A DNA stretch of 6,397 nucleotides, taken from Candidatus Aerophobota bacterium. Lineage in GTDB: Bacteria > Aerophobota > Aerophobia > Aerophobales > AE-B3A. The position numbers were made by a program, and so were the translations under genes. Of the stretch, positions 1-5,351 are shown piece by piece. The stretch is taken from NCBI GenBank assembly GCA_030610725.1, contig JAUWRE010000068.1, positions 1 through 6,397 on the forward strand, given 5' to 3'. Position 1 is the first letter of the stretch. Each line of letters starts with the position of its first letter. The notes below the pieces were generated by a model. The model was not told the origin of the DNA. It ran no database searches and saw only the letters and a program-made list of their open reading frames with translations.

Positions 1-109
1 CATCGACAATCTCACAAATCAATCGATGCACAATTCCATGGCCGCATCCTGGACAATAATGGGTGGGGCGATTCTTCATTGATTGTGGTCTTGTGAACTT
101 TACCTCCAT
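1..109 (-). CDS. 2-oxoacid:ferredoxin oxidoreductase beta subunit, N-terminus (partial)
   Basis: This is the first 36 codons of a gene that runs off the left edge. The visible protein begins MEVKFTRPQS and continues with THYCPGCGHGIVHRL. That is the hallmark start of the thiamine-diphosphate-binding beta subunit of 2-oxoacid:ferredoxin oxidoreductases (KorB/VorB/PorB type). These enzymes oxidatively decarboxylate 2-oxoacids to acyl-CoA and reduce ferredoxin in the cytoplasm of anaerobes. In the family, the two cysteines of the CPGCGH motif (about residues 19 and 22) help bind a [4Fe-4S] cluster. I chose the ATG at 109 because related proteins start with a similar MEKVFERP-like stretch and because AAGGG lies 6 nt upstream. 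The Met at codon 11 has no well-spaced ribosome site. Substrate (2-oxoglutarate, branched-chain oxoacid or pyruvate) cannot be told from this fragment. The alpha and gamma subunits, if clustered, are outside the window. Confidence 0.88.
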   Translation of the reverse strand, partial: MEVKFTRPQSMKNRPTHYCPGCGHGIVHRLICEIVD

Positions 110-151
110 CTATTTCCCTTTATCCTTCCAAAAACACCTCAGCACAAACTG

Positions 152-252
152 GTGAATCGTATTTCGTGAATCGTGAATTGTCAATTAAACTCCACAACCA
201 CCTGGTTCTTTCTTTACGATTCACTATTCGCCATTCACCATTCACGATTTCG
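152..252. repeat. Palindromic array of degenerate 7-bp GTGAATC-type units
   Basis: The left arm reads in contiguous heptamers on the plus strand: GTGAATC (152), GTATTTC (159), GTGAATC (166), GTGAATT (173), GTCAATT (180). The right arm holds the same unit inverted: GATTCAC (218), TATTCGC (225), CATTCAC (232), CATTCAC (239), GATTTCG (246). The arms are symmetric about position 202, and the centre carries a small AACCA-CC-TGGTT hairpin (196-207). Transcribed from either strand, the array could fold into an imperfect hairpin of about 100 nt. It fills most of the 158-bp gap between the lptE-like gene and the oxidoreductase gene. No T-run follows the stem on the minus strand, so it is not a standard intrinsic terminator. 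GTGAATC/GATTCAC repeats of this kind are, as far as I recall, scattered between genes in many bacteria. I cannot test copy number here. Confidence 0.85.
156..184 (-). promoter_or_regulatory. Candidate sigma70-type promoter for the oxidoreductase gene
   Basis: On the minus strand a perfect -35 box TTGACA (179-184) is followed after exactly 17 nt by TACGAT (156-161), which matches the TATAAT consensus at 4 of 6 positions. Transcription would start near 149, giving a leader of about 40 nt before the ATG at 109. Both boxes lie inside the left arm of the heptamer repeat array. The promoter would allow the oxidoreductase gene to be expressed independently of the recJ-to-lptE run. The -10 box is mediocre and the repeat makes chance matches more likely. 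Confidence 0.42.
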
Positions 253-267
253 GTGCAAGTATAAATC

Positions 268-774
268 TTATCCTTCTATAATTGAATTAACCAATTCTAT
301 CAGTTTTTGTCCAATTTTTTTGCCGCTTTCCCTAACAGCTTCATCCTCTGTCTGTATCATTTCCATTGAAGAGTAAGAGGTTATTTCCCCAAAACTCTCC
401 TCCCGTATAGTTTTTCCATCTTTTACTGAAATTATAGATACCAAAATATCCATTCTTACTCTATATTCCTCCACAGCTATGGCAGCTTCGGACAAAGGCT
501 CGTTGAAATAGTGAGTAATCTTTCCCTGTAAAATCAAATCAGCCTCTTCCTTTTCTGTTATCTCTAGACGTCCATCAAGAATAAACTCCTCTCTGATGGA
601 TTTGGTAAGGGTTTCCTCGAGTCCGTACTGGAAAGTTTCATTAACAAAGAAAGGTATAGCGATTCTTGTTCCGGAAGGGAAAGCCAACCATTGGTAGGTA
701 CATCCTCCTAAAAGAACCATCAATAAAGAAAAGAATATCAACCATCCTTTTTGCCTGATGACTTTTTTGTGCAT
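268..774 (-). CDS. lptE: LptE-like LPS-assembly lipoprotein
   Basis: This 168-residue protein matches the pattern of LptE-family lipoproteins. In studied proteobacteria LptE plugs the LptD barrel in the outer membrane and helps insert lipopolysaccharide. A charged n-region (KKVIRQK) and a hydrophobic stretch (residues 11-22) lead to the lipobox LGGC, giving lipid-modified Cys25 after signal peptidase II cleavage. The mature part has family-typical features: IAIPFFVNETFQYGLEE (about 38-54), a following REEFILDGRLEI segment, and a beta-rich ITHYFNEPLSEA and YRVRMDILV region, with an amphipathic C-terminal helix. The ATG at 774 is supported by AGGGAGGA (778-785), with a spacer of only 4 nt from its GGAGG core. 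It lies 38 bp after coaBC and is probably co-transcribed with it. Sequence conservation in this family is low, so the fold is more certain than the exact role. No LptD is in view. Confidence 0.8.
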   Translation of the reverse strand: MHKKVIRQKGWLIFFSLLMVLLGGCTYQWLAFPSGTRIAIPFFVNETFQYGLEETLTKSIREEFILDGRLEITEKEEADLILQGKITHYFNEPLSEAAIAVEEYRVRMDILVSIISVKDGKTIREESFGEITSYSSMEMIQTEDEAVRESGKKIGQKLIELVNSIIEG

Positions 775-812
775 AAATCCTCCCTGAATTAGTCAGAAGC
801 TCTCTCTGGCTC

Positions 813-2024
813 TCACAGACACTTGCTCTCCATCAGCTCCTTCATTTTATTCCATACTGCTCGAGCTACTTCTCTCTTACTCCTTCTGGATAAATGCTCC
901 ACTTTACCCTTATTATTTATTAAGGTCACTATATTAGTGTCCCCCTTAAAACCAGCTCCTTCCTCGGTTATATCATTAGCCACTATTAAATCAAGGCTTT
1001 TTTCTCTTAATTTTCTGTGAGCTTCTTTTTCTAAATCCTTTGTTTCGGCGCAAAATCCTACCAGAATCTTACTCTCTTTTCTCTGTCCCAGTTCCTTTAA
1101 GATGTCCGGGTTCTGCACTAGCTCCAGAATGAACTTTTTCTGGCTAGTTTTCTTGATTTTTCCATTTTCTTTCCTGGACGGAGCATAATCAGAAACAGCA
1201 GCACTCATCACTATTCCATCGGCCTCTTCCATTTTTTCTTTTACCATCTTATGCATTTCCCGTGCTGATTCTACCCAATGAAATTCTACTCCTGAGGGAG
1301 GATTAAGTGAGGTTGGGCCACTGATGAGAACTATTCTTGCTCCTCGAGATGCTCCTTCCTCAGCCAGAGCGTAACCCATCTTCCCACTGGAATAGTTACT
1401 AAAGAAACGAACTCTGTCCAGGGGTTCTCTGGTGGGACCAGCAGTAACCACAAAGGCTTTACCCAGAAAATCATCTCTGGATTGCATAACCCCCTCCAAA
1501 CATTCTACAATTTCCTGGGGTTCTGTCATCCGCCCGAGTCCTATCTTTCCGTCTGCCAAATCTCCCTCCTCTGGTCCGATGAACCTAAACCCAATCGCTT
1601 TTAAACTTTCTATATTTTTCTGTAAAATAGGATTTTCATACATCATATTATTCATAGCCGGTGCGAGCAAAACAGGAGCCTTAGTAGCCAAAACAATGGT
1701 AGTTAGAATATCATCGGCAATTCCATTAGCTATCTTACCTATTATATTGGCTGTAGCCGGGGCAATCAGACAGGTATCAGCAAGCTCAGCCAAAGAGAGA
1801 TGTTCTGCTTTCTTTATGTCTCTACTGAATAATTTCAGAGTAACTTTCTGAGAGGCCAGATTTTGTAAGGTCAAAGGAGAGAGGAAGTGAGTAGCTGTTT
1901 TGGTCATAATCGGATAAACTATGGCTTTTTTCTTTCTCAGTAATCGGACAATCTCAGCTGCTTTATAAGCAGCGATGCTACCGGTCACCCCCACTAAAAT
2001 ACTCTTATTTCTTAAGGCACCCAT
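813..2024 (-). CDS. coaBC: Bifunctional phosphopantothenoylcysteine decarboxylase / phosphopantothenate-cysteine ligase
   Basis: This cytoplasmic flavoenzyme (403 aa, normal length) performs two consecutive CoA-synthesis steps. The C-terminal CoaB half joins 4'-phosphopantothenate to cysteine using CTP. The N-terminal CoaC half decarboxylates the product to 4'-phosphopantetheine on FMN. CoaC (about 1-185) shows the flavin loop VGVTGSIAAYKAAE (11-24), His75 in HLSLAELAD and Asn125 in PAMNNMM. These sit at the same numbers as the E. coli active-site residues. CoaB (about 188-403) shows TAGPTREPLD (194-203), Asn210 in SNYSSGKMG, AAVSDYAP and Lys289 in KIKK, again at E. coli positions. The oddity is Asp158 (LADGKIGLGRM) where E. 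coli has the redox-active Cys158 of its ACGD motif. The gene overlaps the MBL-hydrolase gene by 13 bp and has only a weak GGAT upstream, so translation is probably coupled to that gene. Confidence 0.96.
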   Translation of the reverse strand: MGALRNKSILVGVTGSIAAYKAAEIVRLLRKKKAIVYPIMTKTATHFLSPLTLQNLASQKVTLKLFSRDIKKAEHLSLAELADTCLIAPATANIIGKIANGIADDILTTIVLATKAPVLLAPAMNNMMYENPILQKNIESLKAIGFRFIGPEEGDLADGKIGLGRMTEPQEIVECLEGVMQSRDDFLGKAFVVTAGPTREPLDRVRFFSNYSSGKMGYALAEEGASRGARIVLISGPTSLNPPSGVEFHWVESAREMHKMVKEKMEEADGIVMSAAVSDYAPSRKENGKIKKTSQKKFILELVQNPDILKELGQRKESKILVGFCAETKDLEKEAHRKLREKSLDLIVANDITEEGAGFKGDTNIVTLINNKGKVEHLSRRSKREVARAVWNKMKELMESKCL

Positions 2025-2659
2025 AATACATCATCCGATTGGCTTATAAATAAATTGCACTTTCTCTCTTTGCCAACAGTAGTAGAAGGACCATGCCCTG
2101 GATAAACAATTACTTCATCAGGAAGTGTTAATATTTTATCCTTAATAGATTTCTGTAACTCTTTATAGTTACCACCGGCCAGATCTGTCCTTCCTATCCC
2201 TCCAGCAAAAAGAGTATCTCCTGAAAAAAGCTTATTATCTCCGTATAAACATATACTGCCTGGAGTATGTCCTGCAGTATGCAAAATTCTTAGAGAAAAA
2301 CCACCTACTCTTATTTCATCTCCTTCTTCTAATACCCTGTCAGGTAGACTAAAAGACCTGTCTTTTCCGGTGAGGGTTGATAAATTCAATTCTGCATTCT
2401 GCAAAAGAAAAACATCAGCAGAATGAGCTAGTAGAGGAGCCTCTGTCTTTTCTCGCAGGAAATCATTGGCTCCTATATGGTCTATATGAGTATGTGTATT
2501 GACAATACTCCTAATCTTCAGCGAATCTTTTCTAATTACTTCAATTATTCTCTCACCTTCTTCTCCCGGGTCAACAACAATGGCCTCTTTATCCTTTTCA
2601 TCCCATAATATATAACAGTTAACCTCAAATATTCCCACTACCACTTTCTTCACCTTCAT
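2012..2659 (-). CDS. MBL-fold metallohydrolase, glyoxalase II-like (YcbL type)
   Basis: This 215-residue cytoplasmic enzyme belongs to the metallo-beta-lactamase fold, in the small glyoxalase II-like group that hydrolyses thioesters such as S-lactoylglutathione or related metabolites. The metal ligands are all present: His56, His58, Asp60 and His61 in THTHIDH (55-61), His131 in AGHTPGS, Asp148 in FSGDTLF, and His189 in YPGHGPSTT. The segment GGIGRTDLAGG (153-163) is typical of the YcbL subgroup. It lacks the long C-terminal substrate domain of classical glyoxalase II, and the true substrate is unknown. The ATG at 2659 follows apt by 10 bp, with AAGG 6 nt upstream. The last residues (about 207-215, ending DDVLWVP) run past the usual family end and are encoded over the start of coaBC. 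In several bacteria a similar gene lies in the recJ-apt neighbourhood. Confidence 0.92.
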   Translation of the reverse strand: MKVKKVVVGIFEVNCYILWDEKDKEAIVVDPGEEGERIIEVIRKDSLKIRSIVNTHTHIDHIGANDFLREKTEAPLLAHSADVFLLQNAELNLSTLTGKDRSFSLPDRVLEEGDEIRVGGFSLRILHTAGHTPGSICLYGDNKLFSGDTLFAGGIGRTDLAGGNYKELQKSIKDKILTLPDEVIVYPGHGPSTTVGKERKCNLFISQSDDVLWVP

Positions 2660-2669
2660 CTAAAACCTT

Positions 2670-3185
2670 CTAGTTGTACTTAATCAATGAGAGAACATCA
2701 TATCCTTTAAGTCTATCTCTTCCCTTTAAAGAGACAAGCTCAATCAAAAAACAAGCCCCTACTATCTTCCCTCCTAGTTCTTCTACTAATTTACAAATGG
2801 CTCCGGCTGTCCCCCCGGTAGCCAAAAGGTCATCAAGAACGAGAACCTTGTCACTCTTTTTAACCCCATCCTGGTGAATCTCCAGAGTATCTTCTCCGTA
2901 CTCCAATTCATAGCTCACTTTCTTCGCCTTATAGGGAAGCTTGCCTGGCTTACGAACGGGCACAAAACCTGCCCCCAACTCATAAGCAACCCCTCCCCCC
3001 AGGATAAATCCCCGTGCCTCAGCGCTAACTACTACATCAATTTTCTCGTCTCTATAATGTTCAGCCAAGAGCCCTATTGCCTTCTTCAAATAATTTGCAT
3101 CTTGCAATAGAGGAGTAATGTCCCTAAACAATATCCCCTTTTTAGGAAAGTCCTGAATGCTCCTAATTTTCTCTGATAACTCCAT
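2670..3185 (-). CDS. apt: Adenine phosphoribosyltransferase
   Basis: This cytoplasmic type I phosphoribosyltransferase converts adenine and PRPP to AMP and pyrophosphate in purine salvage. Counting from the start at 3185 the protein has 171 residues, the usual length. It begins MELSEKIRSIQDFPKKGI, which is the typical N-terminus, followed by FRDITPLL. Also visible are the EARGFILG loop (about 56-63), VPVRKPGKLP, and the PRPP-binding motif VLVLDDLLATGGT (114-126). A longer reading frame opens at an ATG at 3218, but its 11 extra residues do not fit the family. The ATG at 3185 has an AGGAGG site 8 nt upstream. With that start the gene overlaps the end of recJ by 23 bp. Adjacent recJ and apt genes are a common arrangement in bacteria, so identity and start are both well supported. 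Confidence 0.96.
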   Translation of the reverse strand: MELSEKIRSIQDFPKKGILFRDITPLLQDANYLKKAIGLLAEHYRDEKIDVVVSAEARGFILGGGVAYELGAGFVPVRKPGKLPYKAKKVSYELEYGEDTLEIHQDGVKKSDKVLVLDDLLATGGTAGAICKLVEELGGKIVGACFLIELVSLKGRDRLKGYDVLSLIKYN

Positions 3186-4881
3186 TGCTATTTCCTCCTC
3201 GTACATCCTTAATTTCAAGTTGTAATGTTTCTCTTCCCTTCCATCGATTTATGGTGGGAGTAAAAATCATATCTATATCTCCTGACCTCATTATCCTCTT
3301 ACCCTCTTCACTAAGGCTAAAAGCTATAGCCTCGAACCTTTCTCCTCCTTCTTTCGTACCAATCACTGCTTTAACAAATTTCTTGTTAAATTCAGGTGAA
3401 GAAAAAGGACTCAATCCTTCTCCTAAAAATAAAGGTTGAGGATTATCCGAACCATAGGGCGAAAGAAGCTCCATATCCTCAAAAAACTTACTTTCCAGTT
3501 CTTCCAGGCTTACCCTGGCGTCTATAAGGTGGACAGGAACCAAATCTTCTGAAGAAAGTGTCTCCTCAGCCAGCTCATTCAATCTATCCTTTAGTATAGC
3601 TATATTCTTTATCGGTATCATCATCCCTGCCGCCATTTTATGCCCTCCGAAACTGAGAAGCAAATCTTCGCATTCCTGAAGAGCATTAAAAATGGAAAAT
3701 TTAGGAATGCTCCTGGCCGAACCTCTAGCTACGTCTCCCTGAGGAGAAAAAATAACTGCCGGGCGGAAGTATTTTTCTCTAACGTAGGAAGCTAATAGAC
3801 CGATTAATCCCGGATGCCAGCCATCCTTAGTAAGAATAATCACCGACTCTTTAGTTTCGGGAAGAAGTTTGTCTGCCTCTCTACGCATACTTCCCTCTAT
3901 TTTCTGTCGTTGTCTATTCTCTGCATCAAGGTCCCTGGCTAATTTGATAGCTTCTCCCCAAGAAGTGGAAAGAAGAAGTCTCACTGCCTTTCTACTCAAA
4001 GAGAGCCGTCCGCAGGCATTGAGCCTGGGGGCAAGAATGAATCCTATGTGACCTCCCTTGATTTCCTTCCCATCCAGTCCAGCAATCTCAATTAGAGCTC
4101 TTAATCCAAGATTAGAGGTTTGATTGAGACGCTCCAGGCCAAACTTTACCAGAATTCTATTCTCACCTTTTAGAGAAACAACGTCAGCAATAGTTCCCAT
4201 GGCTACCAGATCTAAATAATCCCAGGGCTCTACCTTTTTAGAAGAAGATTTTTGAGCGAGAGCCTGAATAAGCTTAAAGGCAACTCCTACCCCGGCTAAC
4301 TCTTTAAAAGGATAGGAACAATCTGGTTGGTGGGGATCGAGAACAGCATAAGCAGAAGGGACTTTTTCTTTAACTCGGTGGTGGTCGGTAACTATAACAT
4401 CCAGACCCAGACTATTTGCATAATTTATCTCCTGGATACAGGAAATCCCGCAATCGCAGGTGATAACCAGGTCTATCCCCATTTCTACTGCTTTATTTAA
4501 TGAGCTTTTGTTTAGCCCATATCCCTCCTTTTCTCTGTGGGGAATATAAAAGTAAGCAGAAACTCCCGAGCTACGCAAGAACTGCAATAAAAGAGTAGTA
4601 GCTGAGATTCCATCTACATCATAGTCACCATAGATGAGAATCCTCTCTTTCCTGGAGATGGCTTCAGTAATCCTCTGGACGGCCATATCCATCCCCTTCA
4701 TTAAAAATGGGTCTTGTAGATGTTTCAGGGAAGGATAAAGAAACCTTTTAACCTCTTCGCTCTCTACTATCCCCCGATTATGTAGAAGTTGAACCATTAA
4801 AGGAGGAAAACCCCATTCTCTAGACAAAAAAAGGCGTTTCTCTCTTTTCAGGGGCTCCCGGATAATCCATTTTCTTTCCAT
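3163..4881 (-). CDS. recJ: Single-stranded-DNA-specific exonuclease RecJ
   Basis: This 572-residue protein (usual bacterial length) is a cytoplasmic 5'-3' exonuclease that degrades single-stranded DNA in recombination and mismatch or base-excision repair. The DHH phosphoesterase core shows YGDYDVDG (84-91, metal-binding aspartates), Asp143 in TCDCGIS, TDHH (165-168) and MGTIADVV (228-235, Asp233). The linker and DHHA1 part show APRLNACGRL (284-293), GWHPGLIG (354-361), ARGSARS (385-391) and the conserved GGHKMAAGM (412-420). A C-terminal OB-fold contains PYGSDNPQPLF (475-485). The start MERKWIIREP is typical of the family. Its ribosome site is weak (AGAG 4 nt upstream, with purine-rich AGGAAAGGAAG further away). 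A good promoter lies just upstream, so recJ is probably the first gene of the operon. The motif-II stretch has three cysteines (142, 144, 148), which is a little unusual but leaves the catalytic Asp intact. Confidence 0.97.
   Translation of the reverse strand: MERKWIIREPLKREKRLFLSREWGFPPLMVQLLHNRGIVESEEVKRFLYPSLKHLQDPFLMKGMDMAVQRITEAISRKERILIYGDYDVDGISATTLLLQFLRSSGVSAYFYIPHREKEGYGLNKSSLNKAVEMGIDLVITCDCGISCIQEINYANSLGLDVIVTDHHRVKEKVPSAYAVLDPHQPDCSYPFKELAGVGVAFKLIQALAQKSSSKKVEPWDYLDLVAMGTIADVVSLKGENRILVKFGLERLNQTSNLGLRALIEIAGLDGKEIKGGHIGFILAPRLNACGRLSLSRKAVRLLLSTSWGEAIKLARDLDAENRQRQKIEGSMRREADKLLPETKESVIILTKDGWHPGLIGLLASYVREKYFRPAVIFSPQGDVARGSARSIPKFSIFNALQECEDLLLSFGGHKMAAGMMIPIKNIAILKDRLNELAEETLSSEDLVPVHLIDARVSLEELESKFFEDMELLSPYGSDNPQPLFLGEGLSPFSSPEFNKKFVKAVIGTKEGGERFEAIAFSLSEEGKRIMRSGDIDMIFTPTINRWKGRETLQLEIKDVRGGNSNGVIREN
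3194..3200 (-). promoter_or_regulatory. Ribosome binding site that fixes the apt start
   Basis: GAGGAGG on the minus strand lies 8 nt before the ATG at 3185, inside the last codons of recJ. It is a near-ideal Shine-Dalgarno site and decides between the in-frame ATGs at 3218, 3206 and 3185 in favour of the last. Its position within recJ allows re-initiation by ribosomes finishing recJ. Confidence 0.85.
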
Positions 4882-4909
4882 TGAACTCTATTTATCTTCC
4901 TTTCCTAGA

Positions 4910-4937
4910 ATTATAGCCCATTTATAGCTTAAGTCAA
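4910..4937 (-). promoter_or_regulatory. Sigma70-type promoter of the recJ operon
   Basis: On the minus strand TTGACT (4932-4937, 5 of 6 to consensus) is followed after 16 nt by a perfect TATAAT (4910-4915). The start of transcription would fall near 4903, giving a leader of about 20 nt before the recJ ATG at 4881. There is no room for a riboswitch or other leader element. This is the best promoter in the window and lies directly before a set of tightly packed genes, which supports an operon of recJ, apt, the hydrolase, coaBC and probably lptE. Confidence 0.78.
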
Positions 4938-4993
4938 GAAATGCCGAAGGACAATATCGTATTACGCAAGAAAAGCTGCTCAATGAGAAATCA

Positions 4994-5028
4994 GTGAATG
5001 CTCGTTACTGGATAGTGAAGAGTTAATT
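4994..5028 (+). repeat. Decayed copy of the 7-bp repeat array
   Basis: In one unbroken 7-bp register the plus strand reads GTGAATG (4994), two degenerate units CTCGTTA and CTGGATA, then GTGAAGA (5015) and GTTAATT (5022). The first, fourth and fifth units resemble the GTGAATC/GTCAATT units at 152-252, and the order of good and poor units suggests a mutated relic. It lies directly beside the AT-rich inverted-repeat element, inside the gene-free gap upstream of recJ. The similarity is short and may be partly chance. Confidence 0.45.
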
Positions 5029-5037
5029 TTAAATCGA

Positions 5038-5264
5038 AAGCTCTAAATATCAAATCCTAAACAAACTCAAAATTCAAATATCTAAATTCAAAACTAGCTC
5101 TTTCTTTGAAATGAATAAAGTAAGGATTTTATTAAGTTCAATTATCTTCTTAATAAGTTTTTCTTTTTTCTAAATCATATTGTTTGGAATTTTGGATTTT
5201 GGTCATTAGATATTGTTTAGGATTTGTAATTTTGAAATTATGATTTAATCATAAGAAAGAGCTT
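5038..5264. repeat. AT-rich element with nested and crossing inverted repeats
   Basis: This gene-free, strongly AT-rich stretch contains three exact inverted repeats. AAGCTCT (5038-5044) pairs with AGAGCTT (5258-5264) at its ends. CAAATCCTAAACAA (5051-5064) pairs with TTGTTTAGGATTTG (5213-5226) inside them. AGCTCTTTCTT (5096-5106) pairs with AAGAAAGAGCT (5253-5263) and crosses the second pair. In the middle TTATTAAG (5129-5136) and CTTAATAA (5149-5156) form a small stem followed by a T-rich run on the plus strand. Low-complexity AAATTCAAATATC words fill the rest. No coding frame of note is present. It looks like a non-coding intergenic repeat or the remains of a miniature mobile element. No clear target-site duplication is visible, and I cannot count copies. 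Confidence 0.6.
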
Positions 5265-5315
5265 CCTTTGTTTGAGGCAAGTCCGCTCTATGCGCTCTTA
5301 TCAGGAATTTCTTTC
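5255..5315 (-). other. Stem-loop downstream of apbE
   Basis: On the minus strand GAAAGAAATTCC (5304-5315) can pair with GGAAGCTCTTTC (5255-5266): 10 of 12 positions match, with a 37-nt loop. It begins 36 bp after the apbE stop codon. The stem is followed by TTATGATT rather than a proper T-run, so it is at best a weak terminator. A second inverted pair, GGCAAG and CTTGCC, lies just outside and inside this region. It could equally be RNA-stabilising structure at the transcript end or the edge of the AT-rich repeat element, whose end it shares. Confidence 0.35.
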
Positions 5316-5351
5316 GGCAGTAATCTAAATTCTTGCCCTTCAAGAAATGTC

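Noticed and set aside
152..252. CRISPR array
   Set aside because: The units are 7 bp, contiguous and inverted across a centre. There are no 21-40 bp repeats with unique spacers and no cas genes.
173..376. Plus-strand reading frame of 67 codons
   Set aside because: It begins in the heptamer array and continues antisense over the end of the lptE-like gene. It has no ribosome site and no recognisable protein features.
775..812. Separate promoter or terminator between coaBC and the lptE-like gene
   Set aside because: The 38-bp gap holds only a strong ribosome site and AGAG-rich sequence. I see no promoter boxes and no convincing stem with a T-run.
1432..1851. Plus-strand reading frame of 139 codons opposite coaBC
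   Set aside because: It is the antisense shadow of a strongly conserved coaBC coding region and shows no family motifs or ribosome site. Other plus-strand frames (823-1020, 2674-2877, 2874-3110, 3185-3439, 3869-4051, 5941-6327) are rejected for the same reason.
3186..3218. N-terminal extension of apt from the ATG at 3218
   Set aside because: The 11 extra residues do not resemble the family, the overlap with recJ would grow to 56 bp, and the strong ribosome site lies before the ATG at 3185.
4928..5027. Short open plus-strand frame reading QYRITQEKLLNEKS and onwards
   Set aside because: It looks protein-like but has no start codon, is only about 32 codons, overlaps the recJ promoter and includes the decayed heptamer array. 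It could be a gene remnant, but nothing identifies it.
5129..5169. Stem TTATTAAG/CTTAATAA followed by a T-rich run on the plus strand
   Set aside because: It resembles an intrinsic terminator, but the stem is all A-T apart from one pair, and no plus-strand gene precedes it. It is better explained as part of the AT-rich element.
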